In this document: positions 15,930 to 27,900 of the stretch, in pieces
How positions within the stretch are numbered: position 1 is the stretch's first letter
Layout: every line of letters begins with the position of its first letter
Origin: Pseudomonas marincola
Lineage (GTDB): Bacteria; Pseudomonadota; Gammaproteobacteria; Pseudomonadales; Pseudomonadaceae
Reading direction: 5' to 3'
DNA: 64,000 nt
NCBI RefSeq assembly: GCF_900116605.1
Contig: NZ_FPBC01000001.1
Location: forward strand, 868,001 to 932,000
Translations under genes and position numbers: made by a program
The notes under the pieces: generated by a model
Seen by the model: only the letters and a program-made list of their open reading frames with translations
Database searches by the model: none
What the model was told of the DNA's origin: nothing

Positions 15930-18900
15930 GTAGCTGTAGCTGCCATCGGCGTTGAGGGTGAGTGCGCCGTAACTGCCAGTGACTGCGCTGGCGACATTGC
16001 CGGTGCCCGCTGTACCGCCCCCACCCTGACGCCGGTGACCGGAGTGGCGCTGGTATCGGCACCGAGCTGATCGTTGCCAGTCACGCTGCCGTTAATGGTA
16101 TTGGGCGCAGCATCTTCACTGATGCTGGTCGCATCGTTGGCGGCGATGGGCGCGTCGTCGACGATCTCGATAATGAGCTGGTTTGGATACGCCGAGGTGT
16201 CGTTACCGGCGCTGTCGGTCAGGCTCAAGGTCAGTTGGTCAAATACGCGGCCACCGCTGTGATCGGCAGGCGTCAGCAGAGTGAAGCGATAGTTCACAAT
16301 ACCGGTGACGCTGTCAGCGCCGGTCAGTACCAGTTGCCCATGTGCGGTGGTAATGGCAGCTGACGGATTGGTGTCGCTGAAAGCCAAGAGTTGAGCACGG
16401 CTGAAGGTGGTGCCGCCGACAGTCAGCGAGGCCACGAAAAAGCCCGGCGAAGGAACCACCTCGAAGCTGCCATTGTAGATTTCAGCACTGCCCGCAGCGT
16501 TACTGCCGCTGGCCAGATCGGACTCCAGCACAGTACCGCCGTCGGTGCCGACCAGAGTTGGTGTGCCATAAATGTTCAGGGTCAGCGTGGTGACGGCACT
16601 GCTGCCGTCGCTGTCGGTGATCTGATAAGTGAAGGTGTCTGTCAGCGACTGCCCGCCGGTGAGCGCTGCGACAACCGGATCATTGTAATCGGGGGTGTAG
16701 CTGTAGCTGCCGTCTGCATTGAGGGTGAGGCTGCCGTAAGCGCCGGCCAGCGCGATACCGAGATTGGCCGCGTCCGGCGTTCCGGTTCCGGCAATCACAC
16801 CACTGACCACGGCACCGGCCGCCACGCTGTCGGCGCCGGTCATATCGGCAACGCCGTCGCTGGTGTCAGGGTCTGTGCCGCCAACGCCGCTGAACACATT
16901 ACCGTCAGCCACGCTGCTCGGCTGGTTTGGAATATTCAGTACATCATCAGTATCGGGTCGGGCGATTGGCGCATCATCCACAATTGCCAACGCCAGCGTG
17001 CCCGCATTGCTGGTCACATCACCATCGATGTTAGTGACGCTGAGCACAAAGCTGTCGTTCACCGCTCCAGCACTGTGGTCGGCGACGCTGGTGAGGGTGT
17101 AGGTATAAGTGACAACGCCCGCTGTGTTGTCGTAACCCATTATCACCAGCGTGCCGTTGATGCCGGTAATGCTGATTGGCGTCGTGGCGCTGGCCTGCAA
17201 TTGCGCCAGCGTCAGCGGGCCTGAGTTGCCCAGACTGAAGCTCTGCAGGTTAGACGCCGGGCCGAGGTTGAAACTGCCGCTCAGGTTGGTTCCGATGCCC
17301 GGCGCGGTGCCGGCAGCCAATCCACTTTCGAGCACCGTGCCATCGGTGCCAGCGACTGCGCCATCGCCCAGACCGCTGACGGTAACTTCGTCAGGTACCG
17401 CAGTGACGTTGAGCGTGACCGTGGTGGTTTCCGTCACGCCGCCCGAGGTGACGGTGTAAGTGAAACTGGTGACGCCGTTAAAGTTGGCTGCCGGTGTATA
17501 AACCATGTCGCCGTTGGCGGTGAACGTCACCGTGCCTTCGCCCGACGGTGGCTGGGTAATCGCCGTGACCTGCGCGCCGGTATTTTCAAAGCTGTCCGCA
17601 TCGGCGCCGCCAGTTCCGTTGAGCACATTGAAACTGATCGCGGTGTCTTCATTGGTGGTCAGTGTATCGGCGACGATATCCACCACCGGCGTCACTGTAA
17701 TGTTCACCGTGGCGCTGGAGGTCGCGCCGCTCGGATCTTGCATCACGTAGGCAAAGCTGACTGCGCCGTTGAAGTCGGCTGTCGGGGTGAAGCTCAGGCT
17801 GCCATCGGCGGCCACGTTAACCACACCATTGGGCACGCTGATCGCCTGCGCGCCCCCGAGCAACATCACACCATTGATAGACTGGACGCGCAGCACATCG
17901 CCGTCGACATCGCTGTCATTGCCCGTCAGATCAAGTGCCAGTGCCTGGCCATCCTCGGCCATGCTGTAGTTGTCATCGACGGCTACGGGCGTATCGTTGG
18001 CGCCGTTGATGGTGATGCGCAGCTGCGCCGAGCTGACGTCGCCGTCGGCATCGGTAATCTGATAAGTGAACAGGTCCACCAGACTTTGCCCCGCTTGCAG
18101 GGCATTGACGCTGGCATTCTCGTTATCCAGTGAATAGCTGTAACTGCCGTCGCTATTCAGCGTCAACTGGCCATAACTGCCGGTCAGCGTCTCGCCCACA
18201 ACACTCGGCGCCGCGCTGCCGCCCACCACCACGCCAGTCACCGGGGCCGGAAGATCGGCGCCAAGCGCATCGTTACTGACCACCGAACCGCTGACACTGG
18301 CATTCGCGGCATCTTCAGTGATGCTTGCGGCATCATTGCTGAGTACCGGGACGTCGTCGACGATCTCAATGCTCAACAGTTTCGGGTTGCTGGCCGAGCT
18401 ATTGCCCACGTTGTCGACCACGCTCAATACCAGACTGTCACTGACAGGACCGGCGCTGTGATTGGCGGCTGCAAGCAAGGTAAAGCGATAACTGACGGTG
18501 CCCGTGGCAGCGTCGTAGCCGGTGATCACTAGCTGGCCGTGGGTGGTCGCAATCGGGCTGGACTCGCTGGTGTTGAAACCGTTGAGATCACTGACGCTGA
18601 ATGCGTTGCCATCAACAACCAGAGTTTCCAGTGCGAATTGCCCACTGGCGATGATAAAGCTGCCGCTGAACGCCTCGCCGACACCTGCGGCGTTGCTGCC
18701 TAGAGACAGATCGGATTCCAGTACGCTGCCACCATCCGTGCCCAGCAACGTCGGCGTGCCAACGATATTGAGGGTTAACGTGGTGGTCGCCGTATTGCCG
18801 TCACCATCGGTGATTGAATAGCTGAATACATCACTGACGGATTGCCCGGCGACCAGGGCGGCCACTGTGGTATTGGCGTAATCGGGCGTGTAGGTGTAAC

Positions 18901-21900
18901 TGCCGTCGGCGTTGAGGGTCAGGCTGCCGTAGGTTCCCGCCACGGCTGTACCGAGATTACCGGCAACCGGCGTACCGGTGCCCGCCACCACGCCGCTGAG
19001 CTGCGTCGCGCCGGGGCCGTCGGCGCCGGTCAGGTCGGCCACACCGTCGCTTATATCCGGATCAACGCCGCCCACACCGGTGAACACGTTGCCATCGGCG
19101 ATACTGCTGGGCTGGCCGGCAATATTCAGAACGTCATCGGTGTCGGCACGGGCGATCGGTGCATCGTCAATGATTGCCACTGCCAGCGAGCCCGCATTGG
19201 CTTGGGTGTCGCCATCCAGATCGGTGATGCCAAGCACAAAGCTGTCTGTCACCGCTCCGCCACTGTGGTCCGCCGCCACCAGCAAGGTGTAGGTGTAGCT
19301 GACCTCGCCAGTGGTGCTGTCATAACCATTAATCTGCAACGTGCCGTAGGCGCCGTTAACGTTGATTGGCGTGCTGTTTGAGGCTTGCAACTGGGCAAGA
19401 GTGAACGGCCCCGAAGCGCCCAGCGTAAAGCTCACCAGATTATCCGCAGGCCCCATATTGAAGGCGCCACTGAGTGAACTGGCCGCAGCATCCGGCGCAG
19501 TGCCGCCCGGCATCGCACGCTCAAATACACTGCCATCAGTACCGTTTACCGCGCCATCGCCTAAACCACTGACAACCACTTCGTCCGGCTGCGCGATCAC
19601 GTTAACGGTCACCGTGGTGGTTTCCGTTACGCCGCCCGAAGTCACCGTGTAACTGAAACTGGTGACGCCATTGAAGTTCGCCGCCGGGGTGTAGGTCATC
19701 TCGCCATTGGCACTGAAAGTAACCGTGCCCTGCCCGGCCGGCGGCTGAGTGATCGCGACCACCTGTGCGGCGGCGTTTTCAAAGTTATCGGCATTCCCGC
19801 CGCCCACGCCCGTGAGCACGTTGAAGGTGACCGGCGTGTCTTCGTTGGTGCTCAGCGTATCCGCCACAATGTCGGCGACAGCACTGATGGCGATGCTCGC
19901 GCTGCTGGTTGTATTCAGCGTGCCATCTGAAACATTGAGGGTCAGCGTGGCGCTGCCGTTGTAGTCGGCCACCGGCACAAAACTCGGCGCCGCAGCACTT
20001 GCCAGATAGGCGTTCAGATCCGCCAGTGAGCCGCTCAGCACCAGCGTGCGAGTACCGGAACCGCTAACGCTAACGCCACCGCCTGCGACCGCCAGTAACG
20101 TGCCGCCAGTGGCCGGCACGCTGAGGGTCAGCGTTATAGTGCTACTGCCGGCATCAACGTCGCTGAGCACAATCGCGCTCAAAATAACCGGCACATCTTC
20201 AGCCGTTGCGTAGGCGGCAGGCTGGGTGACGGTTGGCGCATCGTTCACCGGAGTAACAATGATGGTGACCGTGGTGGTTTCCGTCACGCCGCCCGAGGTG
20301 ACGGTGTAGGTGAACGTGGTGCTGCCGTTGAAGTTGGCGGCCGGGGTGAATGTCATGTCGCCATTGGCGCTGAACGTGACCACGCCATTGGCCGGCTGGG
20401 TAATGGCCGTGACCTGCGCGCCGGGGTTTTCGAAGGTGTCGGCGCTGGCACCGCCCGCTCCGGTGAGCACGTTGAAATTGAGCGGTGTGTCTTCGTTGGT
20501 AGACAAACTATCGGCGACGATATCCGCCACCGGCGTAACCGTGATGCTGACTGTACCGCTGGCTGTCGCCCCGTTGGAGTCTTGCATCACGTAGTCGAAA
20601 TCCACGGGGCCGTTGTAATCTGCGCTCGGCACAAAACTCAGGCTGCCATCGGCGGCCAAATTAACCGTGCCGTTGAGCACGGCAATGCTTTGTGCGCCAC
20701 CGCTGAGCGACACGCCATCGATCGAGAGGATACTCAAACTGTCGCCGTCAATATCGGTGTCGTTGGCCAATAAATCGAGCGCCAGCGGCGCGCCATCTTC
20801 AGCCATGCTGTAGACATCATTCGTGGCCAACGGCGCATCATTCAGCGGAGTCACCACAATGTTGACGTTGGCCGTGGCGATTAGGCCGCTGCCATCGGTC
20901 ATTTCGTAGGCAAAACTCAGCGAGCCATTGAAGTTGGCATCCGGGGTAAAGCTGATCACTCCCGCCACAATGTTAACCGTGCCATTGGGCACCGCGATGA
21001 TCTGGTCCGCGCCGGTCAGCGCGACACCATTTATCGACACCAGACTCAGGCTGTCGCCATCGACATCGGTGTCGTTCGCCAACAAATCCAGCACCAGAGC
21101 GCTGGCGTCTTCACTCATGCTGTAGTTGTCATCGACCGCCAGTGGCGCATCATTAACCGGGGAAACCGGGCCGAGAATCAGGTCTGCGCTGGCCGTGGCA
21201 TTGCCGTCGGTGATGGTGTAAGTCGCCACCGGCACCGGCCCGTTGTAGTCCGCGGCCGGGGTAAAGGTATACGCGCCATTGGCGTTCAGGGTCAGGCTGC
21301 CGACATTGGCAATCACCGCGCTGTCACCGGCGTTATAAACCGTGGAATCTCCGGCGATAACGAAACTGACCACGCTGAGCGTATCGCCATCCGCGTCGGT
21401 GTCGTTGCCGAGAACATTGCCGCTCAGCGGCGTGTCTTCCACCACCGTCGCACTGTCGTCAACCGCAACCGGCGGGGTATTGCTCGGGGTCACGGTAACG
21501 CGTGCAACGGCGGTTGCCGAACTGGCGCCAGTGCTATCAGTGAGGATAAAGCTCAGTGCGCGCACACCATCGGTGGCAGCGGTCAGGGTATTGCGATAGC
21601 GAATGCTGCGCACCAGCGCATCGACACTGGCCTGCGGCATGATCGCCCCGCCGTTGCCGCTGATCACAAATCCCAGCGCCAGGCTGTAGCTGACATCAAA
21701 AGTACTGCCGCCAATCGTGACTTGCTGGCTGCTGTCGGTGCCCAACGCGAAGTCGACACCTGCCACGCTGATGATCTCGTTATTGCCATCCACCACGCCG
21801 GCCAGGCTGATAGTCAGTTGAGTCAGGTCGTTGTCACCCAGATCGCTGGCATCGGCGCTGCTGCTGGCGACGGCAATCGAGGGCGAAGCGGCGAGATAAC

Positions 21901-24900
21901 CCACCGCATTATCACGGGACGGATCATCAACCGAGGCCGCCGAGTTAAGGTCGATAATCGGCGTGCTCTGGTTGTCGCGATAATCAAAATCCGCCACCAA
22001 CGGCACGGCACCCGCGCCATTGGCGGCGGTGTCCCTGTCGCTGTCCGCGAAGTTGAAACTAGTGCCATTGAGGTTGAAGTCGTTAACGTTGTAGCCATCG
22101 TTAACGTCTGAGCCCTCAAAGATATCCAGCAGGCCATCGCCGTCGGTATCAGTCAGGTCGGTGAGCGACGTAGGCGCGCCATCACCGCGCTCAACGATGT
22201 CTGCGATGCCATCGTTATCGCTGTCGTCATCCAGATAATCGGGAATGTCATCCGGCACGGCGGTGCCCGCATCGGTATTAACCGGTATCAGGCCCACACT
22301 GGCAGCAGCGTTTGGATTAGTGGTGTCGGCATCGTAGTTGTCATCGAGGCCGTCACGGTCGATATCGACCATCGCTGTGCCCTGTCCGGAAGGGGCGATA
22401 TAACCGGCGGTAGTTTGCGCCTCGACGTTGTCAGTGATGCCATCCTTGTCGCTGTCCAGATCCAGGCTGTTGAGGTAACCGTCATCATCGTAGTCGCCAT
22501 TGGTATTGCCGTTGGCGCCGGGGGCGTAGTTGATTGATGGCTTGCTGTTGGTCAGGCCGAGTTCACGAATCTGAAAGTTTGGATTGGCCTGTGGACCACT
22601 GGTATAAACCTCGCGCACCACAACGCTGAAGCCGCCCACGTTGCTGTACGTCAATCCTGAGGTGAAGGTGTATACGCGATAACCCACCGAGTCGCTGTTA
22701 TCCAGATCCACCAGCGTTTCAGTCGCCAACAACGCACCATTGATGTCGAAGATTTTCACATCCACGGTTTTCAAACCGTCGCCCACAACACCAATGTCGT
22801 TGGCCAGGTAAAACCCGTCCACGGTAATCCCACCCGCCCCTGCCGGCGCCGCCACGCTCAATTCAACTGGCGTGGTGAGCACGGTGTAGCCGGGAAAATT
22901 GATGCCATTGGCCGGATCAGCGCGAAACACCGGGGTGTCATTGACGCCGTCAAACACCTCACCAAGCGTGCCAGTGCCAACTGAACCACCCACAATTACG
23001 GCGGTATTGCTGTCCCAGAATGAGGGGCCGATGTAGTTCATGCCGGGGCCAAATGCGCTCAGTTGCGGCGACTCGACGATGTCGAGAATGCCGTCGTTGT
23101 CGTCATCAATATCGGCAACATCGGCGACGCCATCGCCATCGGTGTCGACCATGCGAATCACCGCGGTGGCCACGTTGGATGCCGTCGGCGCTGTCGCCGA
23201 TACCGCAGACACCGTGATGGTGCGGTCCGCCGTATCGCTGGAGGTGGTTGAGAACCAGATCTGCCTGAGTGCCTGTTGATAATTGGCCAACGAACTGTTG
23301 CCGGTGAGCGACAGCACGCCGGTGGTCGGGTTATAGGTGACGGAAATACCGGACGGCACCAACCCATAAAGCGCCAGCGTGTCGGCCGTGGTGGGATTGG
23401 ATAACGTCACGGTCATCGAAACCAGATTGTTTCCTTCCGGGTCCGTCACCGATATGGCTTCACCGAGTTGCACCGGCAATTCACGGTGATTGACCAGCGA
23501 TCCGGTGCCCGCCGCACCCGTATCCAGGTCGATAAGCGGCGCATCTGGCGCGGGCGAAATCGTCACCCGCACGTTAGCGGTTTCAGTTACACCACCACCC
23601 GAGGTGACGGTGTAGCTGAAGTCCACCGTGCCGTTGAAGTCGGCTGCGGGAGTAAATGTGAGAGTCTGGTCAGCGTTGAGCACGACACTGCCGTTAGTCA
23701 CGGCCATCGCCGGGCCGCCCGCGCTGATGGCCTGACCGTCTACCGCACTGATAAAACGCGTCGGGTCTTCGAATGTGTCGTTCGCCAGAACCGCAATCAC
23801 CACCGGCGTGTCTTCAGCGGTGGTCGCGGTGTTGGCGACAATATCGGCAATCGGATTAACGGTGATCGCCACCGTGTCGGTGGCAATGGAGAAGGCTGTG
23901 GTTCCGCCATTGTTGCGCGTGTCTGCTTTATCGCCCGCCACGCCGCTGCTCAGGTCCCAGGCCCGCACGGTGAGGCCATCCAAAACGCTGCCGTTGAAGT
24001 CGGCATTAGGCCGGAAAAACACCCGCCCAGATGAGGCGCCAGCCCCCGCTTGTATCAACAGCGCACTGGCCTCGGAAACCGCACCGACTACCTGCCAACT
24101 GGCGCCGTTATTGAGGCTGAAATACCAGGTGCCGTTACTTGAGTTAGTGCCAATAATGGCCAGCCCGTTGGAGTTGTTGTTGTCGATGTCCGACACACCG
24201 CTCATCAACCCGGCGATGGTCTGCCCCATTGCTCCACTTGGCGCAGGCGTTGGCTGATTCTGATTAAGGTCCTCATTGAGGGTCGGCATCGTCAGGTTGG
24301 CAGCCGGATTAAGCACCGGCGCATCGTTGACCGGATTGACCGTTACCGCGATGGTTTCCACGGTGGTGGAAAACGCGGTGGTGCCACCGTTAGGCGAGAT
24401 CGACACCTTGCTGCCCGCGACGCCGCTGGTCTGATCCCAGGCGCGGAAACTCAGGGCTGAGTTGCCGGCATTGCCGGTGAAGTCGGTCTTGGGCACAAAG
24501 AACAGTCGCGTCTGGCCGTTGTCGGCCAACAGCAATGCGCTGTTATTACCCACAGTCCCTATCTGCGCCCAGGTCGAGCCGTTGTTGGTGCTGTAATACC
24601 AGGTGCCATTGGTCTCGACGCTGGCAGTGACCGCGATGCCTTTTACCGCACCGGCGTCGATGTCACTGATGCCACCGGTGAAACTCGACAGCAACGCGCC
24701 CACCGGCCCAACGGGTGCAAGTGAATCTTCATTGACCGTGAGCGTAAGCACCGGCGCGGTATCAAGCAGCGGCGCATCATTGACCGGCGTAACCGTGACT
24801 TGCACAACATCGGTCGCGGTTGAAAAAGCGCTGCTGCCGCCATTGATGCTGGTGTCGGCAACGCCGCCCGCAGACCCGCTGGTAGTGTCCCAGGCGCGGA

Positions 24901-27900
24901 AGGTTAAACCGGCGGTCATGTCGCCGTTAAAGTCCGAGTTCGGCCGGAAGTACACCCGCGCAGTGGTGTTACTCAGCAACAAGCGCGCGCTGACATCCGA
25001 CACCGAGCCCAAGGCAAACCAGTTGGAACTGTTGTTGGAATACCACCACGTGCCATTGCTGGTATCCGCCCCGGTGATCGCAATGCCTTGGACCGCGCCG
25101 CTGTCGACATCAGTGATGCCGCCGACCAGGCTGGACACCAGCGTGCCCGCAGTACCGGAAGGTGGCCCGGCATCTTCCACCTGAGTGATGACCAATGGCG
25201 TATCGGCCAGCACCGGCGCATCGTTGGTGGGCGCCACACTGATGGTGGTCGTGGCAATGGCGGAGTCCAGATCTCCGTCGTTGATGCTCACTTGCACGGT
25301 CCGGTTGACCGTGAGGGGATCATCCCCGGCCGCAGAGAAGGTAATACCCTGAATCGCCGCGTTGTAATCCGCCTTGCTGGCCGTGCCGCTGAGGGTAATC
25401 GTGATGACGCCGGACACCGACGTATCAACCACCGCGCTGATACCCGCTGGCAATGCGCCGACATTGAGCACATCACCCGCTTGCGCGTTGGTCAGCACGA
25501 TACGCGCCGACTCGATGTTCTGATCACTGAGATCGCGCACCGTGCTGTCCGTGTCGGCAATCGAAATGGCGGGGCCATTCTCGGTGTAAACGGTGCTGAA
25601 ATCGACGCCGGCGGTAGCGTCATTGGCCACTGCCGAACTGGTCGACAGCAGGCTGATGTTATCCACCCTTACAGTCGTTACGCTAGCGCCTGTGGGTGTC
25701 ATGCTCAGGACCAAATCGCCCTTGGCTGCCACATCGCTCGGGAGATTGATCTGTATGGTTGCCACGCCCCACGTGCCAGACACGCCCGGCGCCAGAGTGT
25801 CCGGCGAACCCGTAGCACCATTGAGATATTGCAACGTACCCACGCCACCCGGAACGGTGGTCAGCCGTGCGTAAACCACACCGCCCACGGACACATCAAA
25901 GATGACCGCCTCGCCCCCGTTATCTGCCCACGCCAAGTCGAGAGACAACACCGCTGCACCGCTGGGCGCGTCGCCCGAACTCCAACCATTGATCGCGCCT
26001 TGGGTAAGCGTTGCATCACCGTCGAAGCGTATGCCGCGACTCTGACCGCCACCGCTGGTTTCTGAAATCGCGCCCTGAGTTTGCCAGCCGTTGAAGTTAT
26101 TGTTCCGGCCCGACTGCAAATTACCATTGCTGATCTGCTCGGTCGGCGTGTTGCCCGAGTTAAGGTCAACTTCCGGCGGGTCATTGATCAGGATCAGCAA
26201 CGTGTCGCTGTCTGTTAACTCACCGCCAGTGCCGGTATTTGCTGCATCATTGCTGAGCATGGTCAGTTGCACCGGGCCTTCGAAAACGGTCGGCGCATTG
26301 AAGGTCACCCCCCCAGCCAGCTTGGCATTGATACTGGCGAGCGTGCCGGTAAGCAGCACCGAAGCACTGTTATTTCCTGCCAGACTGACGCCACCCCCGC
26401 TGGTCACGCTGAGCGTGCCACCGGTAACACTCAGGCGAACGTTAAAGCTGTTGGCATCACCTGCATCCAGATCCGCCACCGACAAACCGGTCAGCAGCAA
26501 ACTGCTGCCATCGGTCACTGAATAACTGGCTGGCAAGGTATTGACCGGCGCATCGTTTACAGCCACCACCGCGATGGTGCTGGTGACGACTGCCGAGTTG
26601 ACGCTGCCATCGTTTACGCTGAACTCGATGGTGCGACTGACCGTGCTGGGTGCATCGCTGCTGTTGGCAAAGGTGATACCGCGCAGCGCTGTTGCATAGT
26701 CGGCTGTGCTGGCAATACCGCTGAGATTGATGACAATTTGCCCGGCAATGGAGGTGTCGACGGTTGCAGTGATGCCCGCCGGCAACGTGCCAAGATTCAG
26801 CGCATCACCGGCTTGAGCATTGGTCAACACAATGGTCGCCGCGCTGAGATCGGCACTGTCGGCGTCGACGATACTGGCCGTGGGAGCCGTCACCGCGACC
26901 GGGCTGCCATTCTCGGTAAATGTCGCGGAATAGGAGTTGGCCCGCGACAGCACGCTGATGTTATCGACCTGAAAATCATCGGCGCTGCCACCCGTTGCCG
27001 AGAAAAAGAACCGCAGCGTGCCGGTGTCGGCAACCGTGCCGGGCAGCTGGATACGCACGGCATTGTTAACCAGTGCGTCGAGGGTCGCCGGTGAACCTGT
27101 AGCGCCGTTAAGGTATTCGATGGTGGCGACCGAGCCATTGTTAACTGCCGTAATCGCGCGCGCATAAACCACGCCACCAATGGAGATTTCCAGCGTTGCC
27201 GGCACTGATGTATCGCCCGGCACACCGCCCGAGTTGTTCCAGCTTAAATCCAGCGTCAGCGTCGCCGCCCCCGAGGGGCTGTCACCGACACTCCAACCGC
27301 TGATCCCAGTCTGCTCAAGGAAACCGGTGACGTTATTTTCGCGGAAGTTATAGCGCTGGCGTGTGGCATCGTAGGCGCCGGCATTGCCACCCCGATTCCA
27401 GCCGGCAATATTGCTATCAAGCGTGCCGTTGGTGATCAGCTCGGTGCTCACCGTGTCCGAGTTTAAGTCGATCACCGGCACATCGTTTACCGCCGTTACG
27501 GTGACGGTGGCGGTACGCGCCGCTGAGGTCGCACCCGTGTCATCGGTAACGGCAACGCTGATCAGCCGGTCAAGGGTTGCGGGCGTTTGCGAGTTGGAAA
27601 TAAACGCCAGGGACTGAATCGCAGTCTGATACGCCGCGACGCTTTGGTTCCCGGTCAGAGTCATGGTGAAGCTGGCGGCATCGTAGTGAAAACTCAGGCC
27701 ATCGTTGATCGCGCCGCTGAAAAACAGCACATCGCCGGCCTGGCCATTAGTGATGCTGAACGTGGCACTGGACATCAACCCGCCGTCGACATCGGTCAGG
27801 GTCGCGGCCGGGGCAATCAGCACAAAGCTGCCCTCGGTGTTGTTGGCGGTAACATCGACCCCAGCGCCTGCGCCATTCAGATCAAGCTCGGGCGGCGCTA

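Noticed and set aside
7850..21480. Regularly spaced DNA repeats resembling a CRISPR or satellite array
   Set aside because: The periods (about 315-325 bp and 1.88 kb) are multiples of three and encode conserved protein units; there are no short identical repeats with unique spacers.
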